DNA of 64,000 nucleotides. Origin: Symbiodinium natans. Taxonomy: Eukaryota; Sar; Dinophyceae; Suessiales; Symbiodiniaceae. A program made the translations under genes and the position numbers. Where the stretch lies: the NCBI GenBank assembly GCA_905221605.1, contig CAJNDS010002632.1:227115-291114 (forward strand). The letters run 5' to 3'. A model generated the notes under the pieces. That model made no database searches. It saw nothing but the letters and a program-made list of their open reading frames with translations, and was not told where the DNA came from. Below, piece by piece: positions 24,060 to 35,500 of this stretch. Each line of letters starts with the position of its first letter. The stretch's first letter is position 1.

Positions 24060-24415
24060 ACCCTAAACCCAAAACCCCTAAACCCCTAAAACCCTAAAAC
24101 CCTCTAAAACCCTCTGAAACCCTAAAACCCTAAAACCCTAGAACCCTAAAACCCTAAAACCCTAAAACCCTCCAAAACCCCGAAACCCTCTAAAACCCTA
24201 AAACCCCAAAACCCTAAAACCCTAAAACCCTCAAACCCTCAAACCCTCAAACCCCAGAACCCCTAAACCCCTAAGACCCTAAAACCCTAAAACCCTCAAA
24301 CCCTGAAACCCTAAACCCCTCAAACCCTAAAACCCCAAAACCCCAAAACCCCAAAACCCTAAACCCCTAAAACCCTAAAACCCTCAAACCCTAAAACCCT
24401 GAAACCCTGAGAAGG
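24060..24415 (-). repeat. octamer variant array AAAACCCT
   Basis: About 40 units of AAAACCCT with AAACCCCT and AACCCTCA variants: an eight-base unit rather than seven, like the TTTTAGGG telomere of some green algae. Heptamer arrays lie nearby. It ends at a G run (24,412-24,439). Confidence 0.85.
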
Positions 24416-25703
24416 GGGGCGGGGGGGGGGGGGGGGGGGACCCTTGACTGCTGCCGCGCTGCGACGGGATGCACAACCACCTTGCCAGATTCGGCTCCAA
24501 CGGGGGAATGAGGTGCCCTAAACCATAAACCCCAAAACCCTAAACCCTAAACCCGAAACCCTAGATCCTACACCCTAGTCCCTTAAGAGGGTATATATGG
24601 GGATACAGGATACCTAATTCCCTCATTTCCCTACTAAGAACCAGCCAAACTAGCTGCCGGCCTGACGGTTTAGAGATGAACCCTAAACCCTACTAAACCC
24701 TAAACCCTAAACCCCGTTAGGGGTTTGAGGCCCAGGGTTCGGAGGTTTAGAGAACCAGGTTCTTAGAGTTTAGGGTTGAGGGCTTAGGGTTTAGGGTTTA
24801 GGGTTTTTTTGTTGAGGGTTGAGGGTTTGAGGGCCAGGGCTGGGAGCGTCAGAGTCTAAGGTTCTTAGGGTTTAGGGTTTAGGGTTTAAGGTTTAGGGTT
24901 TAGGGTTTAGGGTTTCGGGTTGAGGGTTCAGGGTTTAGGGTTTAGGGTTTAGGGTTTAGGGTTTAGGGTTTAGGGTTTAGGGTTTAGGGTTTAGGGCTTT
25001 GCGAGTCGGGTCTCTAGCTTTAGCTCTCGGCCTCCTGAAGCTGAGAGACTCGGGGTTCTGAGGGTTCTGAGGACTCTTAGGGTTGTAAACCCTAAGCCCT
25101 AAACCCTAAACCCTAAACCCTAAACCCTAAACCCTAAACCCTAAACCCTAAACCCTAAACCCTAAACCGTGGTTCTCAGGATTCTTAGGGTTCCTAGGGT
25201 TCTTAGGGTTCTCAGGGTTCTTACGGTTCTCAGGGTTCCTAGGGTTCTTCGGGTTCCAAGGGTTTAGGGTGGACCAAGTAGGGCCAGAGTATGGCCTGAG
25301 GAAGGGTTCAGGGTTCAGGGTTTAGGGCTTGCAGGAGTTGTTCCAGAGACCCGTCCCAAATTGACCACAGGGTAGGATTCTGCGGGGTGCCTTGAAATCA
25401 GGAGTTCTCTGAAGGGGTCCTTTTATTCCCAAATGGTCCATCTCTATAACGCACCGTTAGAACAACCACAAGATCTACCCTGAACCCTAAACCCCAAACC
25501 CTAAACCTCAAACCCTAAACCCTAAACCCCAAACACAAAAAAAAAAAAAAAAACAAACCCCAAACCCTAAACCCCAAACCCCAAACCCCAAACCCTAAAC
25601 CCTAAACCCTATACCCTGCCCCCTAAACTCCATTTGGGCCTTGTCGTAGGGCTTCATCGCCAGGAAGGCCGTCAGCTCGAAGACGGTCCAAATCCTTCAG
25701 GGG

Positions 25704-25950
25704 GGTTTAGGGTTTAGGGTTTAGGGTTTAGGTTTAGGGTTCAGGGTTCAGGGTTCAGGGTTCAGGGTTCAGGGTTCAGGGTTCAGGGTTCAGGGTTCAG
25801 GGTTTAGGGTTTAGGGTTTAGGGTTTAGGGTTTAGGGTTTACCCTAAGCCCTAAACCCTAAACCCTAAACCCTAAACCCTAAACCCTAAACCCTAAGCCC
25901 TAAACCCTAAACCCTAAACCCTAAACCCTAAACCCTAAACCCTAACCTAG
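25704..25950. repeat. head-to-head TTTAGGG/CCCTAAA array with TTCAGGG block
   Basis: TTTAGGG, then about 10 TTCAGGG units, then TTTAGGG to 25,838; the strand sense then flips without spacer (GGGTTTACCCTAAGCCC) to CCCTAAA until 25,950. This is the junction geometry of two telomere ends fused G-strand to C-strand. Confidence 0.9.
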
Positions 25951-26198
25951 GGTTCAGGGCTTAGGGAAACCGGAGCCCTGAGACCCTCAAGCCCCAGAAC
26001 CCTAAAGCCCTGAACCCTTCCAAGCAAAAAAATACCCAGAAACCCCATCTAAGGATAGTGCCTAGGGTTTAGGGCTTAGGGTTTACGCCTTAGGGTTCAG
26101 GGTTCAGGGTTCACTCAGGGTTCAGGGTTCAGGGTTCAGGGTTTAGGGTTTAGGGTTTTGGGCTTTTGCTAGTCCCATAGTGTCTTGAACGAATCCCA

Positions 26199-26260
26199 GG
26201 GTAGTTCCATGATGTACGGAGTGCCCGATTACGGGCCCATACTAAGGGACCATGTAACCC
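26199..26260. mobile_element. family B element, short internally deleted copy (62 bp)
   Basis: Left GGGTAGTTCCATGATGTAC and right GGGCCCATACTAAGGGACCA then TGTAACCCC retain the two ends with almost no interior. Confidence 0.45.
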
Positions 26261-26548
26261 CAAGACCCCAAAACCCATCAAAACAACAAGCCCTGAAACG
26301 CTGAAGCCCCTGTCCATCAGACAAAATTCAGGGTTGAGGGTTTGAAGGCTCAGCTCCTCTAAGTTTAGGGTGTAGGGTTTGGGGTTTGGGGTTTAGGGTT
26401 AGGGTTAGGGTGTATCGGATTTAGGAGCTGTGGGGTCGTACCCTTAACCTTAGAACTGCCACTCCCATCGGCCGAGAGGCCGTTTGAGGCTGCCTCTTGA
26501 GAGCAAAACCAGCCTGGGCAGAGGATGTTGGGGCGATGGGGGGGTGCG

Positions 26549-26825
26549 GGTTTAGGGTTTAGGGTTTAGGGTTTGGGGTTTGGGGTTTGGGGTTTGGGGT
26601 TTAGGGTTTAGGGTTTAGGGTTTAGGGGTTTAGGGGTTTAGGGGTTTAGGGGTTAGGGGTTTAGGGGTTTAGGGGTTTAGGGGTTTAGGGGTTTAGGGGT
26701 TTAGGGGTTTAGGGGTTTAGGGGTTTAGGGGTTTAGGGGTTTAGGGGTTTAGGGGTTTAGGGTTTAGGGTTTAGGGTTTGGGGTTTAGGGGGTTTAGGGT
26801 TTGGGGTTTGGGGCTTAAGGATTAG
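26549..26825 (+). repeat. TTTAGGG/TTTGGGG/TTTAGGGG compound array
   Basis: Successive homogeneous blocks: TTTAGGG, TTTGGGG (4 units), TTTAGGG, about 18 units of the octamer TTTAGGGG, then TTTAGGG and TTTGGGG again. Confidence 0.9.
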
Positions 26826-27104
26826 GATTTAAGGCGAATTCCTCAGCTATCTATTTGCTTGTACGTGCAGAAGAACCCTGAAATGGAGCTCGTGCGGCTC
26901 CAGTGGATTTTGGACAGTGGGTTCTGGAGGCGATGCGGGGGCAAAGAGGGTTGTAGGATTTGTAGGGTTTAGGGTTTAGGGTTTAGGGTTTGGGGTTTAG
27001 GGTTTAGGTTTTAGGGTTTAGGGTTTAGGGTTTAGGGTTTGGGGTTTAGGGTTTAGGTTTTAGGGTTTAGGGTTTAGGGTTTAGGGTTTAGGGTTTAGGG
27101 CTGC

Positions 27105-27396
27105 AGGGCGTCCATATCGCCATTGAAAATGTCGATACTTTCTCCCATGTCGTAAAGTTCTTCGGCTGTCTCTTTCTCCCACTGCTTTACCACGTTCCAA
27201 AGTCATCTGGCAGCTTTGCCGTGGGTCGTTGCATTTTCTCTTTAAACTCATCGAAGATCACTCGCATGCGATCGTTCTTCAGATTTGCGGTGTCCAGCGC
27301 GGACTCTCCTTGGAGGAGTTCAGCACGCAAAGGTCGCCCGGTCGTCTGCATCGATGGCAAAGCTTGGTGCTTCAGGATTGCGGGGTGTTGGGGCAT
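27105..27396 (-). pseudogene. truncated coding fragment with one frameshift, family unknown
   Basis: The island between two telomeric arrays translates on the minus strand as a polar, exon-like protein: from MPQHPAILKHQ through NLKNDRMRVIFDEFKEKMQ to LPDDFG. There the frame ends at TAA (about 27190), and the next frame continues with VVKQWEKETAEELYDMGESI and IFNGDMDALQP until the left array supplies a stop. One missing or extra base near 27195 would join them into about 100 residues. The charged helical composition on both sides of the shift argues for a real former exon. I recognise no family. Confidence 0.45.
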
Positions 27397-28084
27397 TAAG
27401 CCCTAAACCCTAAACCGTCAACCTGGTAGGGATCTAGGTTCCGGCAGTTTACTGTAGGGTTTTCGGGTCAGAGGTGCAAGGGGTTTCGGGTGCCGGCGAA
27501 GCAAAAACAGCACATGAAGCCCTAAACCAATAGTCTGTGCCGTTTAGGGCTCGTCTCTTCAACCCTAAACACGCGCTTAGGGCCTATATAACCCTATAGC
27601 CCGTTAAGGAGATTGCATCGGAACTGAGATTCCCAGATGCCCTCCTAAGACCTGGACCCCAAACCCTACACCCTAAACCCTCAACCCTAAACCCTAAACC
27701 CCCAAGCTCTCATCCGGGCGGCAGCGTCTCCGAGTGGCTTAGGTACGCCGTGATGGAGCCAATCCCCTGCCTGCCGAACGCACTTGCAATCTAGGGGTTC
27801 TACCTTGGACCAGGGTTTAGGAAATAGGCTTTAGGGTTTAGGGTAATTAGAAACCCTAAACCCTAAACCCTAAATTTTGTTGGTGGGGGGGGGGGGGGGG
27901 GGGCGGGGTATTAAAGCATACTTACAAAAGGCCAGTTTGCGGTTTAGGGTTTAGGGTTCAGGGTTTAGGGTCTAGGGTTTATGTCAGGGCTTAGGGAAGC
28001 CGAAACCCTAAAACCTAAACCCTAAACCCTAAACTTCCAAGACCCTGACGCATAAAACTTGGGACGTTCCCCCATATATACTAA

Positions 28085-28136
28085 CAGTCCTTAATAGGGA
28101 TTATAGTACCCCCACTATAATCCCTATTAAGGACTG
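28085..28136. repeat. perfect 23-bp inverted repeat with 6-nt loop
   Basis: The arm CAGTCCTTAATAGGGATTAT plus AGT is followed by loop ACCCCC and the exact reverse complement. It lies in a unique island with no gene. No T run follows, so it is not a typical terminator; it could be a foldback element remnant or a structured RNA. Confidence 0.7.
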
Positions 28137-29288
28137 CTGGTACTTCCCAACATAAAGCGAGAGCCCAAGATCAGCCTCTTCGCACGGTTGCTCGTTTGGT
28201 CGATGCACGCAGCATCGTAGAAGGCGTGATAGTGCGAGAAGCCTGTTTAGGGTTTTGGGTTTAGGGTTTAGGGTTTAGGGTTCAGGGTTCAGGGTTTAGG
28301 GTTTACGGCCTAGGATTGTGGCCTTTCGGGATGAATTTTTAGTTGGCGATGAGCCCTTACTCATATGCGCTTCAGATCCACCCAAAAAAAGTAAATCTTC
28401 TTCCTTGTAAGGGCAAGATAGGCATTGTTCTTTTGCAATTTCTGGGGGCCTCTAAACCGTAAGCCCGAAACCCCCTAACCCTAAACCCTAAACCCAAAAC
28501 CTCAGACCCTGTACCCTAAACCGGGTTTGGGGTTTAGGGTTTAGGGTTCAAGGTTTAGGGTCTAGGGTTTAGGGCTTAAGGTTTAAGGTTTAGGGTTTAG
28601 GGTTTAAGGATTAAGGTTTAGGATTTAGGTTTTAGGGTTAGGATTTAAGGATTAAGGTTTAGGATTTAGCTTTAGGTTTAGGGGCGTTAGGGATTCTGGT
28701 TGAGGGCTCTGTGTAGGGCTTCGCATGGACTCTCTGCATGACGTATGACGCTCGGTTTAGGGTTTAGGGTTTGGGGTTTAGGGTTTAGGGTTTAGGGTTT
28801 AGGGTTTAGGGTTTAGGGTTTAGGGTTTAGGGTTTGGGGTTTGGGGTTTAGGGTTTAGGGTTTAGGGTCTAGGGTTTAGGGTTTAGTTTACCTGCACCCT
28901 AAGCCCTGCCGTTTGACAACTTGTGTTGGTTTGGGCTTGGGGTTTGGGGTTTAGGGTTTGGGGCTTGGGGTTTTGGGTTGAGGGTTCAGGGCAGGGAGTT
29001 TGGGTTTGAGCTTCGCGTAACCATCATCAACGGTCAACCCTCAACCAAGTCGAAGTGCGCGCCTTTGCAAACCCGAAACCCCAAGCCCGAAACCCGAAAT
29101 CCTAAACCCTAAACCCTAAACCCTATACCCTAAACCCTAAACCCTAAACCCAGGGTTCAGGGCTTAGGGAAACCGACTCTCCTCCCCTCTCAAAATCAAC
29201 GCAGAGGCCACCTGCCAGTGACAGCACATCCTCGGTGAAGAGGAGCGTGATCCAAAAGGAGATGCTTCCGGCAAGCATGCACCACCTC

Positions 29289-29520
29289 AGGTTTAGGGTT
29301 TAGGGTTTAGGGTTTAGGGTTTAGGGCTTAGGGTTTAGGGTTTAGGGTTTAGGGTTTAAGGCTTAGGGTTTAGGGTTTAGGGTTTAGGGTTTAGGGTTTA
29401 GGGTTTAGGGTTTAGGGTTTAGGGTTAGGGTTTAGGGTTTAGGGTTTAGGGTTTAGGGTTTAGGGTTTAGGGTTTAGGGTTTAGGGTTTAGGGTTTAGGG
29501 TTTAGGGTTTAGGGTTTGGG
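29289..29520 (+). repeat. TTTAGGG array, about 33 units
   Basis: Nearly uniform with three variant units (GGCTTAGGG, TTTAAGGC, and one missing T). Confidence 0.9.
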
Positions 29521-30765
29521 GTTCCTTTGGCTGAGCCCACTTCGGGAGAAGAGGGAGGGAGGCGGGGGGGGGGGGGGGGGGAGACTTTGGAGGACGAGAG
29601 GGAACCCTCAACTCCAAATAAACCCTAAACCCTACACCCTAAATCCCCTAAACCCTAAACAAGGATTTAGCGCACAGTGGGTTGGCTTAAGGATTCGGGT
29701 TTAGGGATTAGATTTAACCAGGGCTGAGACTATGAGGCAACGCACCCTCGGCCCATTGACAGATTCCGCCCACTTGGGAACCCCGTGGGAAGTAGGCGCT
29801 TTGTTCTAGCAACCCTACAAGGACACCCCTTTTCTGCACTCACCAACATGTATCAAGAACCATATATACACTCACCTACACCTCAATACGACCCCTAACA
29901 ACCCCAAATCCTATAAACCCTAAACCTAAAACCTTGAAGAATATGAAACCCTAAACCCTAAACCTTAAACCCTAAACCCTAAACCCTAGACGACCCCGTG
30001 AGCTAGCCCAAACCTCGGGAACTCCATCGGAGACCCCTCGAACCTTGGAGAACTGGGTTTAGGGTTTAGGGTGTAGGGTGTGGGGTTTAGGGTTTAGGGT
30101 TTAGGGTTTAGGGTTTAGGGTTTAGGGTTTAGGATTTAGGATTTAGGGTTCAGGGTTGAGGGTTTAGGGTTTAGGGTTTAGGGTTTAGGGTTTAGGGCTT
30201 AGGGCTTAGGGCTTAGGGCTTAGGGCTTAGGGTTTGGGAGGCTTCGGGGTCAGAAGCATAGTCATGGGCAGCAGCATTCCTCGGGCTTCAGGGCGCTAAG
30301 TCCTAAAGCCCCAAAACCCCAAACCCTAAACTGCAGACCCTAATTTAGGATTTAGGGTTTAAGGCTAACAGTTTACGGTTTAGGGCTACTCAAGGCCAAG
30401 GCCACATGCTGAACGCTTGCAGCATTTCCGTGCCGTTCACGGTGATGGATACCAGGGGCAGCACCCCTGATTTCAAGTGAAGAGTTTGGGGTTTGGGGCT
30501 TGGGGTTTGGGGTTTAGGGTTTAGGGTTTAGGGTTTAGGGTTTAGGGTTTAGGGTTTAGGGTTTAGGGTTTAGGGTTTAGGGTTTAGGGTTTAGGGTTTA
30601 GGGTTTAGGGTTTAGGGTTTAGGGTTTAGGGTTTAGGGTTTAGGGTTTAGGGTTTAGGGTTTAGGGTTTAGGGTTTAGGGTTTAGATTACCTACACCCCA
30701 AGCCCTGCCGTTGGGGGGTACCGACACGGGACACGGAACCATTTCAGGGGCATGTCAGGGGTCCC

Positions 30766-30800
30766 GTTTTAAGGGCCCATACTAAGGGACCATGTATAGC
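30766..30800. mobile_element. family B element, right end only
   Basis: GGGCCCATACTAAGGGACCA then TGTATAGCCC matches the right end at 26.2 kb; a CCCTAAA array follows at once. Confidence 0.4.
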
Positions 30801-30874
30801 CCTTAACCCTAAACCCTAAACCCTAAACCCTAAACCCTAAACCCTAAACCCTAAACCCTAACCCTCAACCCAAA

Positions 30875-31040
30875 CCCCAACCACACCACCCCACAGGGGG
30901 GCCATGGGGGGGGTACCATGGGGTGGGGGGGGGGGGGGGGGGGGCAGCGACGCTGCACCATATATGGTCCAGTGCTCCCCGGCCCCCCCCCTCCCCACCC
31001 ATGGTCTGGAACCCCCCCCCCCCCTGTGGTGTGGTTGGGG
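30875..31040. repeat. imperfect inverted repeat with G/C-run arms
   Basis: The left arm starts CCCCAACCACACCACCCCAC and the right arm ends CTGTGGTGTGGTTGGGG; both contain CCATGG-type motifs and G or C runs, giving arms of about 55 bp. The centre holds two small palindromes, GCAGCGACGCTGC and ACCATATATGGT. The right terminus (CCCCTGTGGTGTGGTTGGGG) recurs at 31,247-31,266. Confidence 0.5.
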
Positions 31041-31531
31041 GTTGGTTTTAGGGTTAGGGTTTAGGGTTTAGGGTCAGGATTTAGGGTTTAGGGTTTAGGG
31101 TTTTAGGGTTTAGGGTTTGGGTTTAGGGTTTAGGGTTTGGGTTTAGGGTTTAGGGTTTGGGTTTGGGTTTAGGGTTTAGGGTTTTAGGTTTAGGGTTTTT
31201 GGTTTAGGGTTTAGGGTTTGAAAGGTTTTAGGGTTAACCCCCCCCCCCCTGTGGTGTGGTTGGGGGTTGGTTTTAGGGTTTAGGGTTTAGGGTTTAGGGT
31301 TGGTTTAGGGCTTAGGGTTTGACAGGGTTTAGGGTTAGAGACGGTAGACCTGGAGGGGGAAGGGGGGGGGGGGGTAAACGCCTCACACACATGGGTTTCC
31401 CCGAGGGCGCGCTCCGTCAACCGAACACAACACTCAAAACACGGGTTTTGGCGAGGTCGGCCCCCCCCCCCCCCTACCTGACCATACCATGGGGGGGGGG
31501 GGGGGGGGGCCGGACACGCCAGACGCCGGAC

Positions 31532-31585
31532 CATATATACCCTACACAACCCAAGGGCCCATACTTCAGAACCTTTTAAGGGTGT
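31532..31585. mobile_element. family B element, central part only
   Basis: CATATATACCCTACACAACC then CAAGGGCCCATACTTCAGAA matches the interior of the 10.7 and 13.3 kb copies, then gives way to TTTAGGG repeats. Confidence 0.4.
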
Positions 31586-32245
31586 AGGGGTTTAGGGTTT
31601 AGGGTTTCGGGTTTAGGGTTTAGGGTTAGGGTTTAGGTCTTCCCAAAGCCCTAGAACCCTCAAGCGGAAGAGGTTCAAGAAGTTGCCGTGCTTGGTGGGC
31701 TCAGTGCTCCTAAACTCTGAACCTAAACCCTAAACCCCCCAGCCCCCAAAACCCTGAATCTTGGTTTCTGGCAGGTTTCGAGGTTCGGGAATTCGCCCAA
31801 CCATGAAACCCCAAGCTGGCCGCGCTCGTCCTCACAACTGTCCCGAAAAGACGCGAGAGCTTAATGGTTCAGTGCGCCTTATTAGGTCTGACAGTTTGGG
31901 GTTGCTTCGGGTCTAGAGGTTAGGGTTTAGAGGTTAGGGTTTAGGGTGGTTTAGAGTTTAGGGTTTAGGGTTTAGGGTGTAGGGTTTAGGATTAAGGGTG
32001 GTTTAGAGTTTAGGGTTTAGGGTTTAGGGTTTAGGGTTTAGGGTTTAGGGTTTAGGGTTTAGGGTTTAGGGTTTAGGGTTTAGGGTTTAGGGTTTAGGGT
32101 TTAGTATGTGACTTAAGTTCCCGGAAACCGCGACCTGAGACTCCGAAGGCGAGCTGCCTGCGGCCACCAGGACATAGCAAACGAGTTGCACCGCCACGCT
32201 CACCTGATTATCGGGTTCTTTAAAAGAAGGGGGGTTCGAGGGGGA

Positions 32246-32463
32246 TTTAGGGTTCAGGGTTCAGGGTTCAGGGTTTAGGGTTTAGGGTTTAGGGTTTAGG
32301 GTTTAGGGTTTAGGGTTTAGGGTTTAGGGTTTAGGGTTTAGGGTTTAGGGTTTAGGGTTTAGGGTTTAGGGTTTAGGGTTTAGGGTTTAGGGTTTAGGGT
32401 TTAGGGTTTAGGGTTTAGGGTTTAGGGTTTAGGGTTTAGGGTTTAGGCTTTAGGGTTTAGGGT
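32246..32463 (+). repeat. TTTAGGG array, about 30 units, ending at a family C element
   Basis: Three TTCAGGG units followed by uniform TTTAGGG until the element at 32,466. Confidence 0.9.
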
Positions 32464-32465
32464 AT

Positions 32466-32551
32466 GCAACCCAAGGCTCCCTAACACTCCCCACCACTCC
32501 TTAAGGTTCCCGAGGTACCTACGCCCCATGAACCTCCCTCCCTTAAGAACC
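32466..32551. mobile_element. family C element, one end missing, opposite orientation
   Basis: GCAACCCAAGGCTCCCTAAC, later CCTCCCTCCCTTAAGAACC, matches the reverse complement of the 21.0 kb copy. The left side begins directly after a TTTAGGG array. Confidence 0.5.
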
Positions 32552-35500
32552 GTGTAATGAACCCTAAACCCTCAACCCGCCAGGCCCCAAAATCATGCCT
32601 CAAGAACTAGGGTCTATGGGTCTTAAGAACCTCATAATGGGTAATGGCTTTGGGTTTCGGTGAACTTAAACAAGAGCCCGAAACCTCCAACTGTGTGATC
32701 CAGAACTTTGCCACTGGTACGAAGGGCAAAAAGCCCAAAGCCCAAAACCTCAACTAAAAAACCCTAAGCTTCCCTAAGCCCTAAGCCCTAAGCCCCAAGC
32801 CCTAAGCCCTAAGCCCGAAGCCCGAAGCCCGAAAGCCCTAAGCCCTGAGTCCTAAGCCCGAAGCCTTACGCTCTGACCCCTGAGCCCAAGCCCAAAGCCT
32901 AGGGTTTAGGGTTAAGGGTTTAGGGTTTCGGGTTCAGGGTTCAGGGTTTAGAGTTTAGGGTTTAGGGTTTAGGGTTTAGGGTTTAGGGTTTAGGGTTTAG
33001 GGTTAGGGCCTAAACCCAAAATCCTAAAACCCTAAGCCCCTTTCAGCTTCTGGCTTGTGGGTTGGAGGGTCCTCCCTAAATTGGGCAGAGAATAAGGGTT
33101 TAGGGTTTAGGGCTTAGGGTTTAGGGTTTAGGGTTTAGGGTTCAGGGTTCAGGGTTCAGGGTTTAGGGTTTAGGGTTTAGGGTTTAGGGTTTAGGGTTTA
33201 GGGTTTAGAGTTTAGGGTTTAGGGTTCAGGGTTTAGGGTTTAGGGTTTAGGGACCCTAAGCCCTAAGCCCTCAGCCTTAAGCCCCCAAATCCGAGACAAG
33301 GCCATGAGGTTTTGGGTTGCGGGGCCCTAAACCCTAAACCCTAAACCCCCCAACCCAAACCCCAAAGTGGAGTCCAGTCGCAAGAAGAGCCCTCAGCCCG
33401 TGAAACGCCATGGCCTCGGATGCGCGCGGGTTTAGGGTTTAGGGGTTTTAGGGGTTTAGGGTTTAGGGTTTGGGGTTTAGGGTTTAGGGTTTAGGGCTTA
33501 GGGTTTAGGGTTTCGGGTTACTGAGCCCAACAACGTGACCCAAGCCCCAAACCCTCTACCCCTAAGTGACATGGACCTGTAGAGTCCATTTTTCGAAATT
33601 TCTCGTAGCTCCCAAATCTCTTGGGCCCTGAACCCTACCTTCTATACATCCTACATCGCAAAACCCCTAAATCCTAAACCCTAAACCCTAAGCCCTAAAC
33701 CCTAAACCCCTCGCAAAAAAAAGAAACGTCCCGCGGAGAATCTCAGGAAAGGTCTCGCGAGTGTCTGATTCTAATTGGGAAGCCGGAAGCCTGTCAAGGG
33801 AAAAGGGTTTAGGGTTTGGGGTTTAGGGTTTAGGGTTTAGGGCTTAGGGTTTAGGATTTCAGGGTTTAGGATTTCAGGGTTTAGGGTTCAGGGTAAGTTT
33901 CAGCAATTAGTCCGTGAGTCGGCTTGGTTCGGGTTCAGGTTGGAGGGTATCTGCTTGGGGCTCTCGTTTACGGTTTAGGGCTAGGGCGGGTTTAGACTTC
34001 TGCCGCGGACTCTGTGCGCTTTTGCGGGATGTTCGGGGGGTTGGCACCGAACAGAATTGTTGAGTTAAAACTTAACTGCCCGACACCGAGGAACGCGGGA
34101 AGATTGGAATAAAAATCGTGTCGTAGCTACCTGGGTAGGCCAGTACCCACATCAAGAAAGGCTTGGGGCTACAGTGTATATGCGTAGCGTTGAAGGTCTT
34201 CTCTGTTGGTCTTCGTTTATAAAAGCGTCGGGGCAAAAGCCAGAAGATGTAACCCTGAATCCCAAACCCTGAATCCCAAACCCTGAACCCTAAGCCCTAA
34301 ACCCTAAACCCTAAACCCTAAACCCTGAACCCGAAACCCAAACCCTGAACCCGAAACCCTAAACCCTGAACCCGAAATCCTAACGTAGAGTGCTGGGCGG
34401 CCAGGGCCAAAAACTTTCTCCAGCACCTTTCCGACCAACCTCGGGACTGGGCATATAGGTTTAGGCTTTAGCGTTGAGGGTTGAGGGTTTAGGGTCTAGG
34501 GTTTAGGGTTTAGGGTTTAGGGTTTAGGGTTTAGGGTTTAGGGTTTAGGGTTTAGGGTTTAGGGTTTAAGGTTTAGGTTTAGGGTCTAAACCCTGAGCGG
34601 AGTGCAGGCTTCGGGGCCCTACGGGCTTGCAGGGCTCTAGAGCTTGAAGGGTTTTAGCGTGCAGGGTTTAGGCTTTAGGGCTTAGGGCGTGAGCCTAGAC
34701 CCTAAACCCTAAAACCCTAAACCCCTAAACCCCTAAACCCTAAACCCTAAACCCCTAAACCCCTAAAACCCAAAACTTCACGAGTTCCGGGACCTGCAGA
34801 CCCTACATGGATAAAGAAACCGGAACCAACCCCGAACTCTGAAACCGTATTTATGAATCCGGCCCTAAACATTGAACCTCTGTAAGTACCCTAAACCCTA
34901 AACCCTCAACCCTAAACCTTAAACCCTAAACCCTAGACCCACCCGTCACCCCGGGTTTAGGGTTTAGGGCCTGTGCCGCCATCTCGGAGCCTAAAGCCCT
35001 GAACCCATTTTTTAGGGTTTAGGCTTTAGGCTTTAGGGTTTAGGGTTTAGGGTTTAGGGTTTCGGGTTTAGGGTTTAGGGTTTAGGGTTTCGGGTTTAGG
35101 GTTTAGGGTTTCGGGTTTCGGGTTAGGGTTTGGGTTTAGGGTTAGGGTGCCGCGGAGGCGTCCTTTTGAAGACCCAGGCGCTGTGGGTGATGAAGTAGTC
35201 GAGCTTGTCCTACGAAAACGGCACCTAAATGCCCTAAACCCTCAACCCCAAACCCTCATAACCCTAACTCCTATAACCCCTAAACCATAAACCCTCGGGT
35301 TTGGGGCTTCGAAGAATTCAGGGTTTAGGCTTCAGGGATAGGCCTAGGGCTTAGGATGGTTCCAGGTGCAGGTTCGTGTCAGATCTATTTGACCCGCCTG
35401 TGTTTCTGCGAAATACAGCCAGTCTACCAGAAACCCTAAACCCTAAACCCTGAACCCAAGACCCTGAACTGAATCCAACCCTCCAAGCCCCTAAACCCTA

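Larger units (their letters stand above)
22321..27100. repeat. telomere-repeat mosaic, part 8
   Basis: Contains a tandem CCCTAAA/CCCTAAG block with AAAAGCCCTTTAAGCCCTCC spacers (22,715-22,990), the 375-bp array at 23,095-23,470, the AAAACCCT block at 24,060-24,415 next to a G run, paired opposite arrays at 24,890-25,170, the inverted array at 25,705-25,950 and the TTTAGGGG block at 26,620-26,765. Islands are short and unidentified. Confidence 0.85.

Noticed and set aside
28085-28136. Rho-independent terminator
   Set aside because: No following T run, eukaryotic context, and the hairpin is symmetric on both strands.
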